Origin: Wolfiporia cocos
Lineage: Eukaryota > Basidiomycota > Agaricomycetes > Polyporales > Phaeolaceae
Assembly: GCA_029448655.1 (NCBI GenBank)
Contig: JACCLO010000024.1
Location: 62,001 to 126,000, forward strand
Direction: 5' to 3'
DNA: 64,000 bases
The notes below the pieces were generated by a model. That model had not been told where the DNA came from, searched no databases, and worked only from the letters and a program-made list of their open reading frames with translations. Both the position numbers and the translations under genes were made by a program. Below, one piece after another: positions 46,701 to 55,728 of this stretch (within the stretch, counting starts at the first letter, position 1; the number at the start of each line of letters is the position of its first letter).

Positions 46701-47002
46701 AAGGGGATGTCACAGATGCTAGGGCAGAGGTTGTTGAGGGGGCAGGTAGGGTTGGAGATGGATCTGGAGATGCTGATGCTCAGGAAGAAGGCTCGGGTGG
46801 AGGGGAAGGAAGCAGTGCATCCACAGCACAACTGGGAGCCAAACGTCGGAGGGATATGGTGCGGATGAAAGGCGCAGTCGAGCCAGCACCGAAACGGCAG
46901 GCAACCCACAGGCGTGTCAAGCATGCTTCCAGATCGGACACTGCAAGGTCTCCATCACCTCGCCGACTTAGATCTAAAAGGAAGGAAGGACACCATACAT
47001 AG
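43732..47002 (+). CDS. Large cargo gene with RGG tract, unknown function
   Basis: Five exons with matching phases: 43732-44279, 44549-44659, 44707-44999, 45052-46085 and 46136-47002, about 950 codons. The N-terminal region has helical charged segments (KLSMWRLWAKEHPDEVK, ELTKEQQEEFEG) that faintly recall an HMG-like fold; no firm match. Exon 4 encodes a tract of roughly 26 RGG repeats made by the 9-bp array; the C-terminus is basic (SPSPRRLRSKRK), suggesting nucleic-acid binding. Intron 1 (269 bp) holds array 7. Two in-frame TGA codons (46259-46261 and 46379-46381) interrupt exon 5, so this copy is probably inactive or has unseen introns. A relic of the same exon lies at 5558-5703. Confidence 0.7.
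44302..44480. repeat. GTCGCGG array 7, in cargo-gene intron 1
   Basis: CGCGACCTC, CTCGCGACT and GATCGCGACC units, C-rich on plus, inside the intron 44280-44548. Confidence 0.88.
45525..45760. repeat. GTCGCGG array 8, coding (RGG)n
   Basis: About 26 nearly perfect GGTCGCGGA units, in frame with the cargo gene. The purest array of the window, implying recent expansion or homogenisation. Confidence 0.95.
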
Positions 47003-47235
47003 ATGTGGCATGTTGTTTGCTTGGTAGTTGGTGATTAGATCGCCTTGCTACTTAAATATTTGATGTGCCTAATTGCTGTACTGATCATAGAGAATACACT
47101 TTATCCTTACAATTATATGCAGACTGGTTTCATATCAGCAAGAATGGAGACAGGTTGGGGGTTTTGCTGTTAGAACAGTGTGGCAATGTGAGATCTGTGG
47201 ATATATAGACCCACTGGTGGTATGACACTGCCATG

Positions 47236-47448
47236 CTATACCAAACTGCTCCAAGCATCCATGTGAGAGATATCAAGCCGGGCCCTTCTCATCATGAAAC
47301 AAAAGCAAATCCATAAGACTTCAGCATTTGCCTGGTTTCCTCCACCCTCATTGCCATTGCCGACAATGGCTAGCATTGAAGGAAGGCTGAATGAATAGCT
47401 CAGCAGTAATGGCCAACCTAAGATCTGGGCCACAGACTTTGCTTGCAA
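47236..47448 (-). pseudogene. Partial paralogue of the 33058-33729 ORF
   Basis: Short minus-strand frame related to 33560-33700. It ends quickly and is preceded on its coding strand by array 9. Likely an exon of a decayed duplicate. Confidence 0.45.
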
Positions 47449-47454
47449 GAACTA

Positions 47455-47605
47455 TCGCGACCGCTGTGACCGTTGCGACCTCTTTGTGAGGGTCCTGAGG
47501 GTCGCGACCACCACGACCACGACCTCCGCGATCATGACCTCCGCGGCTCTCGTGACCTCCGCGACCGCAACTCTCGCGACCTTTGTGACCGCAACACTCT
47601 TGACT
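47455..47605. repeat. GTCGCGG array 9 (degenerate)
   Basis: CGCGACCGC, CCGCGAT and CTCGTGACC variants, with many CpG to TpG/CpA differences. Confidence 0.82.
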
Positions 47606-48270
47606 CCTGTAAGGCTCAAGCCATATAATGCACATACCAAGTATATGTTGTTCTTTATGAACACTATATACATGTATTTATAGGTGGCTGAGTACATGGT
47701 ATATACATGGTATATAAAATGGTATACAGTTACTGTGAGTGCATTCAATATGTCTATGAGTAGACCTTCAGTAGACATATAATACTAATGGGATGCGGAT
47801 GAGAAAGCCATGTTGTTCTTGCATGTTTCTTCAAGAACTCCCAAAAGGTAGTGTGACAATCTATTGGCAATCGATTGATCTTTGCTATTGAATGCTGTAT
47901 CAATAATGCCTTACTTTGTGTAGAGCTTCAATGAGCTTCCATTTGAGATCTCATGTTTAAGTGACAACTGACATCTGTGGTGAAGCCACAGATAAATAAG
48001 CTAGTGACAGATAGTGTATCTGACTGAAATATGTGTTCTACAGATTGTATGGTGCGACAATATATAAGACTTGGATATGATTATAGCTACACGACCACAT
48101 GGATGTTGGGATATAATTTACAAACTCCAATTTACCCCCTTGTTCAGTAGAAAGTAAGATCTAATCAACGCTATACGTTGCCACATAGTGACCGCAACAT
48201 TAGTCTCATGCAGATGAGGTCCCCATCATCTTGTGCATTTAGTGCAATTTCCTGGACGTTCCTGCTGCTA
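47606..48270. other. AT-richer spacer, no gene recognised
   Basis: Contains short TATATACATGGTATATA repeats near 47690-47730. No coding sequence seen. Confidence 0.5.
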
Positions 48271-49647
48271 CAGTCCCAGACAAGCAAACTCCGCCAACTT
48301 GAGTAATGAATTTTCTATGCTCCCTAGGGTCTTAAAAATAGTATAATCATGTATAATCATGCATTACTTGATAAAGAGTTGCAAGTTGTACGAGCTGATT
48401 CTCAAAAAAAAACCATTCTTAGTTTTTTGAGTCCAAAAAATTGGCAGTGACCTCAAAATAAGCGCTAAAATCTCGGAAAATATACCAATCGACTCCTTTT
48501 CGTTGTCGCAATCTGATTGCATAATCAGAAATGGATTAATACTCCTATGTCATCCTCCATAAATCAATTATGGTGTGATAAGCACTACTACTGTGCATCA
48601 AACACAGCTTAGGGCGACATCCTAAACAGCCCAAAAATACATCTGGCCTTTGAAATCATACTTGTCAGGCATCTACTGCTCATTTGAACCCAATACAATG
48701 CAATCATTCTGCTGGAGATATGCTTGTGTGATCCTGTGTTCTGAGCCCTAAAGGCAACTAAGGTACTGAAGCTCAGAGTGATGTCAAAGAGGAAGATACA
48801 ACGAGTGGCACTGGAGTGGGTGAATGTAGTGATTGGGAAGAGCTTGACAATGAAGATTTCAGAACTTATCTTGCACAATGGGTTGAAGATGATCCAATGG
48901 ATGATAAATCATGCTGCTCTTCCCCAAATGCTCTCTGGGCATCCAACATGAATGGTTTGGATGGAGGCAAGCAGCGCTCACAGTGAGACACATTTATTCC
49001 CATGTCTAACCCTGTCACTACCCTTAGGGGACTTCCTCAGAAGATGACAACACTGGCAGGTGAGCCAAAAGGCCTAAAACCAGTACTTGAAGGATAGATG
49101 TCAGCAAGCTCTGTGCAAAATGCTCCACAGTCTGTTCTTTTGAGAGCAAGAACTGTTGCATGGCACAGCTGCTAAGTCAGCAAGACAACTTCATGAATTA
49201 GCCATCAGTGCTTGAGACAATGATTCAAGAAGCCAGGCTATTGTGTTTTCTTGCCCAAGTTCCATTGTGAGCTTAACCCAATAGAAATGATCAGACATTT
49301 TATAAGTTGTTCCTGGCTAAGTTCTTATCAACTTGGGCTGATGGAGAAGGCAGCAGCATGGGCTGTGTGGGAGCAAAAAATGGCACCCCAGGTTTCTGAA
49401 CAGGCAATTCAAGCTATAGAATTGAGTATGGAGTAGTCTACATATGTTTTTTTTGTTGGGAGCCATTGGGCACCTATATGTTTTTTGGGGCGAAAATTTG
49501 GCGGTGACCCAAAAGTTGTGGGAAAAATATGAATGGGGCGGATTTGGATGTTTTCAGGCCTCCAGAGTTCAGATATGCACTCAGAATGTAGTAAAATCCT
49601 CTCAGAGATGCTGTACAAAAATTGCGAAGTTTGCTTGTCCGGGACTG
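48271..49647. mobile_element. Tc1/mariner-like transposon relic
   Basis: 1377 bp with inverted ends CAGTCCCAGACAAGCAAACT and (right, reverse complement) CAGTCCCGGACAAGCAAACT, flanked by TA dinucleotides (48269-48270 and 49648-49649) as expected for this superfamily. Inside, broken frames contain the DDE-transposase hallmark FLPKFHCELNPIEM near 49255-49290 and other transposase-like bits around 48840-48960. Many stops: inactive. Inserted into the KDZ island, it contains no GTCGCGG array. Confidence 0.88.
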
Positions 49648-49649
49648 TA

Positions 49650-50065
49650 GTATGGCCATGGAATGTTGAATGCTGACTGCATGTCAACTCCTCATGCCAG
49701 CTATGTGCTGATACCTATGGTTCACTGAAAATGGAGATGATCTCTATGTCCATCTTGTAAAACAGTGGCCATGCTCATATACCATATGTTGACTGATTTT
49801 TCCTACATGTATATCATATGGCCGGAGCCTTAGACTCCTGCAACCATGAGTTCTGTAACCTCTTCCTGAGGGCCATTGCAATTGCTTCATCTGCTGGGAT
49901 GGCATTTCATTTGAGATTCCCCACTTATTGTGCTCACAGAGCCAGATGAAACCATTCCATTTAGTTTGTGGTACCCAAATGCAAAACCATATAATACATG
50001 AAAAATCCATTGAGATTGTGGTACACAACTACAAAACTGTATGATACATCCAAAGACCTTGTATT
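49650..50065. other. Spacer, no gene recognised
   Basis: Holds a short imperfect direct repeat (GTGGTACCCAAATGCAAAACC... and GTGGTACACAACTACAAAACT... near 49968-50050). Nothing else seen. Confidence 0.45.
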
Positions 50066-50991
50066 CTACTGACTCTTCCACAGCCTGTGGCGGACCGAGC
50101 TGTAATAGGAAGGGGGAGTACCATCACTCATGTCATAAAGAGAATCCATGTTTTCCTGCACTCTGTCCAGTATCTTGTATCTAGCAACTTCTTTATGTAG
50201 ATGATGGATGAGAATAAGCCAAGGAGATTTGCAGAAATAGCTCACCATCCTCAGCCACAAAGCGGACCCGTTTTCTGCCTGAACTTGAGGGCCCTGGAGC
50301 AGATTCATCACCCAGGTCCGCATACTTATCAATGGCCCGTGTCTTCCGCTTATTCACTTTTCGTGTCTGGCGCATTGCAGATTTTACTGTTCTTGACGGA
50401 GCCGCGGCCACGGCGGTCTCGGCTGAGGTTGATGGCAGCAGAACAGCCGGGTCGAAGCTCCATTCTGGATAGTCCGGCTTTGAGGTGGCGGTCTCGGCAG
50501 TCACGGTTGAGGTATTGTGGAGGAGAACTGATGGATCAAAGTTCCACTCTGGATATTCTGCACGTGAAGCGGGTGCTGTAGTTGTTGCGGATGCCGCGGT
50601 GGCGAGGGTCGCGGAGGTCGCGAATATTGCGACCGCGGAGGTCGCGGTCGCGGAGGTCGCGGTCGCGGAGGTCGCGGTCGCGGAGGTCGCGGTCGCGGAG
50701 GTCGCAGTTGAGGTCGCGGGCAGCAGCACCGCTGTGTTGAAACCCCAAGCTGGATAGTGTGGGTTTTCTGTGAATATAGAAGTTTGAAATAGAAAGTTTT
50801 GAGCAAAAAAAATATGTACCTTCCTGCATCTCAATGTCTTCATTTTCTTGAGGTTCTTGACTGTTTTGTGTGGGTGATGCCCCTTCTTCCAGTAGGGAGT
50901 CCCGCACTGCACTGGTGCGGAAGTGTAAGAACTTGAAGGGCATCGGGTACTGGGGAACTGGAGAGGGACTGAGCTGTTTTGATGGGTTCAT
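50066..50991 (-). CDS. Three-exon cargo gene with YPxW-F-LL repeats
   Basis: Exons 50991-50820, 50767-50246 and 50190-50066 with consistent phases, about 272 residues. Starts MNPSKQLSPSPVPQYP. The middle has three diverged copies of a YPxWxFxxxVLLPxTS module (about 50760, 50555 and 50470). The first is separated from the next by an alanine/threonine/serine tract encoded by array 10. The C-terminal third is basic (RQTRKVNKRKTRA and GRKRVRF), so a nuclear role is possible. No known domain. Antisense to and upstream of the 51333-54645 gene. Confidence 0.68.
50590..50722. repeat. GTCGCGG array 10, coding (ATS-rich on minus)
   Basis: GGTCGCGGTCGCGGA 15-bp units, G-rich on plus, read by the minus-strand gene as an Ala-Thr-Ser tract. 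Confidence 0.9.
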
Positions 50992-51332
50992 GTTGGGGTG
51001 AGGGTGGGCGGGAAAGAATATAGTCGCAGCAACAAGATATAATTGATACGGGTAGTTCCATAGAAGAACAGAAGCACAGAAGGGCAGCGTGAGAACAGAA
51101 GTGATCATGTGCTACGTAGACGCCGGCGCACTAATGAAATGTCCCGAAACGGAGATTAAGCGCTTCTCGGGCCGGCTCCCGGATGTGCCATGAGGCCGCG
51201 AGATATATATCAACAGCTCGCGACTCGCGACTCCGACGGCTCAACTTCGAACCATCACCCCACTTTTCGTCTCGCGCTCGCACTCGCTCCGCTCCTCCCA
51301 TATCCACTAGCTTTGAAACCTCACAAATCACT

Positions 51333-54300
51333 ATGTCAGACAACCAGTTGATGAACACCGCCAACAGAATGATCGCCCGTGCAGTTGCGGCGCTCAGGGC
51401 GGCTCCCGAGAGCATGGAGGGGGAGGACTATACCCAGTGGCAGACCAAGTTCATGGAAGAGCTTGTAAGTGATATCATTCTCTGAAACCATTCAAGGAAG
51501 CTGAGGCATGACCCTTCAGGCATTCAACATGGGAAACTTTCCCTATAAGGTATTCGAGCTCGGGTACAGGCTACCCGAGCTATACGGCAGCATGGTGGCG
51601 GAGTATACACAGGTGAGGAATGATGGGGAGGAATTCAACAAGATTCGTGTCCACGAAGGCGACACGAGGATTGCGAGTATCAAGAATCTTGCGCCAACAG
51701 TAGACCCCACCAGACCCCTCCCAGTTGTGGAGGACTTGGGGCCTAACCAGTGGTGGACAGCAGGTATGTAGTAACTCAAAAATTTTCTTATTTACAATAA
51801 TTGAGAATGTTCGCAAAAAAGACAATACATTGACTGAGGCAGAGGGCAGCTCGACCGCCCAGCATGCAACCAAAAAGAGAGGTCGGGAGGACTCGGACGA
51901 GGAGAGCACGGAGAAGGAGGGTGGAAAGGACGATGGGTTGGGAGGAGATGAGGAGGAGGATCATGGTCGCGGAGGGAGTGAAGATGACCAGCAAGGTCGC
52001 GAGACCAGTCGCGAGCCTCGCGACAGTCGCGAGCCGAGTCGGGAGCCTCGTGATCGTCGCGAGCGGAGTCGCGGGCCTCGCGGCAGTCGCGAGAAAAGTC
52101 GCGACACTCGTGGCAGTCGCGAGAAAAGTCGTGACACTCGCGACCGTCGCGAGCCAGGTCGCAAGTCTCGCGACACCGCGACTTCGACAACTGTCGTGAG
52201 CCAGACACGGTCCAAGTTGGGAACAAGGCCACCAAAGCGCCAGCGATCCATCCACCAGTCGCCATCAACTGCCCGACAGTCGTCGGACTCGGAGTCGGAC
52301 AGCCCCCCCCCAGCTCGCCATAGCCGTTCAAAAGGCTCCAACAAGGGGAAGAAGGCATCAAAACCCTCTGTGCTCAAAACTCCTAAGCCCAGGCCTAAGT
52401 TCTCAGATGAGGCAAAGCGCTCAGTAAGATCTTCGTCGGCTTGCAGATTTTTTGCTAACCTGATTTTCAGGTCTTACAATGTATAACATGCAGGACAGCA
52501 CCAACCGTATGCACTATCGACACCAATATACGAGCAAGATGTGAGCGCTGCACTACTAAAAGTCTTAAGTGTAGTCTTGTCCCCAAGGAGATTGAAGATG
52601 GAGAATTCGCCGCTATCACGGGGCAAGAAGTCTACGTGATTTCCCGCAAGTTTCAGAAGACGTATGAGGATGAAGTCAGCCGACCAGACAACTTTAATGA
52701 CCTCAAGGTGGTCTGCTACAACGCAGAGAAAAATGATTTCATTTTTGATAAGAGGACTCTTCTTTCTCAGAAGGAGAAGAAGCAGATCGCAAAAATTGGT
52801 GAGTCAGCATGCCATTATTTCTCATTTGGTACTGATTATATTATAGTGGCGGAAAAAAATGCTGCTACCAAGGCTGGACACAAGAAGCGGTCAACCCGAG
52901 AAAAGCCAATGGAGAAAGATGCCAGCGAATCGGAGGAGGACGAAGAGAACGAGGAGGATCAGATGGGCAGGGAGGAGGAGGCGAAATCAGGGGGGGCTGA
53001 AACTGACGGTTCAGTTGCAGCCGCATTCCAGAGACTCCGGCACGGCGACGACACGGAGATGGATGGGGAGGGGGAAGCGGGCCCTTCGGCTGGCCCTTCG
53101 GCTGGTCCTTCTGCTGGCCCTTCAACCACACGACTGGCCGACAAGGGCAAACAGGTGCCCCGACGGTCGACGAGGGTGGCCGAGCGTGAGCGTCGTGAGG
53201 CCTCACAAGCTCCTCAAGCAAGTGTCCATGTTCAGGCAGAGCAGCCATCAGGTGAGCAAAAAAAAAACTTAATTACTCTATTCTAATAAATAGCCTTCAC
53301 ATATCTATATATAGCGGACAACGAGGGCGGGTACAGTCGCTACCGCAGCCAGGTGGGGGACGACCGGGACGAGCTGTTGAAGGCGGTCACTCAAATGAGT
53401 GGCATGCTTCACCAGCTCGTCCGTAAAGTGGACGTCCTCCAAGAGACTGTCCATGAGATGCAGGTGGGTCACGTAGGTCTGCAGGCGCAGCTTGAGGCCC
53501 TGCGACAGGTGGCGATGGGGGTGCCTCTCGCGACCTCCACGACCGTGGCCCCTGCACCTCTCGCGACCTCCGCGACCGCGGTCCCTTCGCTCCCCGCACC
53601 TCTCGCGACGCCGCCCCCCGTGTCTCTCGCGACGCCACCACCCGTGCATCTCGTGACGCCACCTGATGCTCCTCACATGCCCGATATGACTCTCGCGACC
53701 TCCGCGACCGCGGTCCCTTCGCTCCCGGCACCTCTCGCGACGCCGCCCCTCGTGTCTCTCGCAATGCCGCCACCCGTGCATCTCGTGACTCCACTTGATG
53801 CTTCTCACGTGCCCGATGTGACTCTCGCGACCTCCGCAACCGCGGCCCCTGCAACTCTCGCGATCTCCGCGACCGCGGCCCCTGCACCTCTCGCGACCTC
53901 CGCGACCGCGGCCCCTGCACCTCTCGCGACCTCCGCGACCGCGGTCCCTTCGCTCCCCGCACCTCTCGCGACGCCGCCCCCCGTGTCTCTCGCGACGCCA
54001 CCCCCCGTGCATCTCGTGACGCCACTTGATGCCTCTCATGTGCCCGATGTGACTCTCACGACCTCCGCGACTGCGGCCCCTGCACCTCTCGCGACCTCCG
54101 CGACCACGGTCCCTTCGCTCCCCGCACGTCTCACGACACTGCCCCCCGCACATCTCGTGACACCGCCACCCATGCATTCCGCAACGCCACCTGATGCACC
54201 TGACGCGCCCAATGTGGCTCTCGTGACCACCGCGACCGTGGCACCTGCGCCTCTCGTGAACTCCGCGACCGCGACCCCCGTGCTTTCTGTGACTGGTAGC

Positions 54301-54645
54301 TCCATGACATCGTCCACACCAGCTTCTGTGGTCCCTCCAGCCTCTGAACATGCACCCATGAACGATGCAACTGACGACACTGTGCACAATGAAGACGTCG
54401 GCCCCACTGTAAGTACCACCATTCCCCTCTCACTCTGCCCGCACATTCTAAAGTCGATCTACGACTGGTCAGGACATTTCAATGGAAGATGATGACACCC
54501 ACTTGTCATCGCAACTGGATTCTCCTGTTGCCAGTGGGCAAGGTGAGCATTGGTACTCTGAGGAGGCTTAAAAAGGGGAATGCTCACCACCAATATCTTT
54601 ACAGGTGATGAGGACACAGATATGGATATGGGTGGGTCTGACTGA
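51333..54645 (+). CDS. Large cargo gene with cysteine cluster, unknown function
   Basis: First exons 51333-51464 and 51520-51763 (VFELGYRLPELYGSMV), then a long charged exon. The exon after ~52471 holds a cysteine cluster (QCITCRTAPTVC and ARCERCTTKSLKC) resembling a zinc-binding CxxC pair repeated. This is followed by an acidic/basic region with four GPSA repeats (53085-53125), a coiled-coil-like DDRDELLKAVTQMSGMLHQL segment and a long repetitive PLATSATA region. It ends DEDTDMDMGGSD after a small last exon at 54605-54645. Introns show GT/AG ends but not all boundaries are certain. A nuclear, DNA-associated protein is a reasonable guess only. Confidence 0.65.
51962..52185. repeat. GTCGCGG array 11, coding (SREPRD-type)
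   Basis: GTCGCGAG/CTCGCGAC 15-bp units (SREPR/DSREK) in the large cargo gene; the reverse strand also stays open. Confidence 0.88.
53527..54285. repeat. GTCGCGG array 12, coding (LATSATA-type)
   Basis: CTCTCGCGACCTCCGCGACCG-based units in a ~45-bp to ~160-bp higher-order arrangement across about 760 bp, C-rich on plus. Confidence 0.88.
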
Positions 54646-54848
54646 GCAGTTCCAGTCAGCATACAACTGTATTACCTTTTGTTCATTGTATAAATGTATA
54701 ATATATGATTTTTTCATTGCTTCATTGTGAGGAGAAAATCAATTTGAACCAGACAAAGAAATAAACTGGAATGTAAGGCAACAGTTTTTGCTTCATCTTG
54801 GAACAGGTAAACTCAATGACATTTCAGCTGCTGCAGGCACAGCAGTCA

Positions 54849-55728
54849 GGTGTACATGTATGGATTTTGGAATTCATGTTGACAGTCATGAGACAAGCAA
54901 TGTCTATGAGTTGCTGGCTGTACCATTCATGGATGGAGAAATTGGACAGTGTCCTAATGGGCATATCATCTGCACCATCTCCTTTGGTGTCCCTGGCCAC
55001 TAATGGTCTTGCCCAATACCATGAGGGAATTGTCTTCTATGGCTTCCTTGATGATATCCCTGGCATCTGGTAGATGTGTTGGGATACCTGATACACATAA
55101 ATTAAGAACTCACCATGGATAAATGTATCTGTACACTCCACATGAAGCATGATTGTGGCAATCCCAAGTCTTGAGGCTGTTTGGGATGGAACTTTGGAAG
55201 CTGTGGAATTTGTGACTGATGCATCAAATAATGCAAGAACAATGCAGGTCATCACTCTTTTGCCAGCTCCCATCAACAAACCATCATCATGTCCCTTCCT
55301 GTAGTTGACATTGTCATCAACTATGAAGGGGAAATTGCGGCATTGGTGGGGCGACCCACAACTGTCACAATCATTTGGTCACAGCATTGGTGGGCCGACC
55401 CGCAAGCATCACGACCGTCAAGTCATGATGGTCGTGGGCCGACCCACAACTGTCACAACCGTCTGGTCGCGGAAGTCGTGGGCCGACCCACGACCGTCAT
55501 AACCATCCGGTCACGGTGGTTGTGGGCCGACCCGCAACCGTCACAACCATCTAGTCGCAGCAGTCTTGGGCCCACCCACAACTGTTGCAACCGTCTGGTC
55601 ACAGAAGACGTCGGCCCACCCGACGGTAGGCCGGACGGTTAGGGCATGGGCCGACGACCGGCTGACCTGAACCGTTAGGGGTTGGTACAAGCCGGTTGAC
55701 CTGAACCGTCACCTACTGTCACTGAAAG
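54849..55728. repeat. Right terminal inverted repeat with minisatellite
   Basis: Reverse-complement partner of 31638-32836: ~0.5 kb unique part (54849-55352), then about six minisatellite units to 55625. The outermost ~100 bp (GACCTGAACCGT occurring twice, CACCTACTGTCACTG) has no counterpart at the left end. Confidence 0.9.

Larger units (their letters stand above)
31638..55728 (+). mobile_element. 24-kb KDZ transposon island with TET/JBP and cargo genes
   Basis: A discrete block that interrupts pol of element A. It is bounded by long inverted repeats (31638-32836 and 54849-55728) and contains a KDZ transposase, a TET/JBP dioxygenase and several unknown multi-exon genes. It also carries twelve GTCGCGG-type arrays that occur nowhere else in the window. 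Its base and codon texture differs from the flanking retroelement. Fungal KDZ transposons carrying TET/JBP genes are an established class; extent, termini and cargo of this copy are read from the sequence. The left end looks shortened relative to the right end. Confidence 0.88.

Noticed and set aside
31638..55728. The island as a Helitron or a Starship-type giant element
   Set aside because: No Rep/helicase domain, no tyrosine-recombinase (DUF3435-like) captain; instead a KDZ transposase and long inverted repeats.
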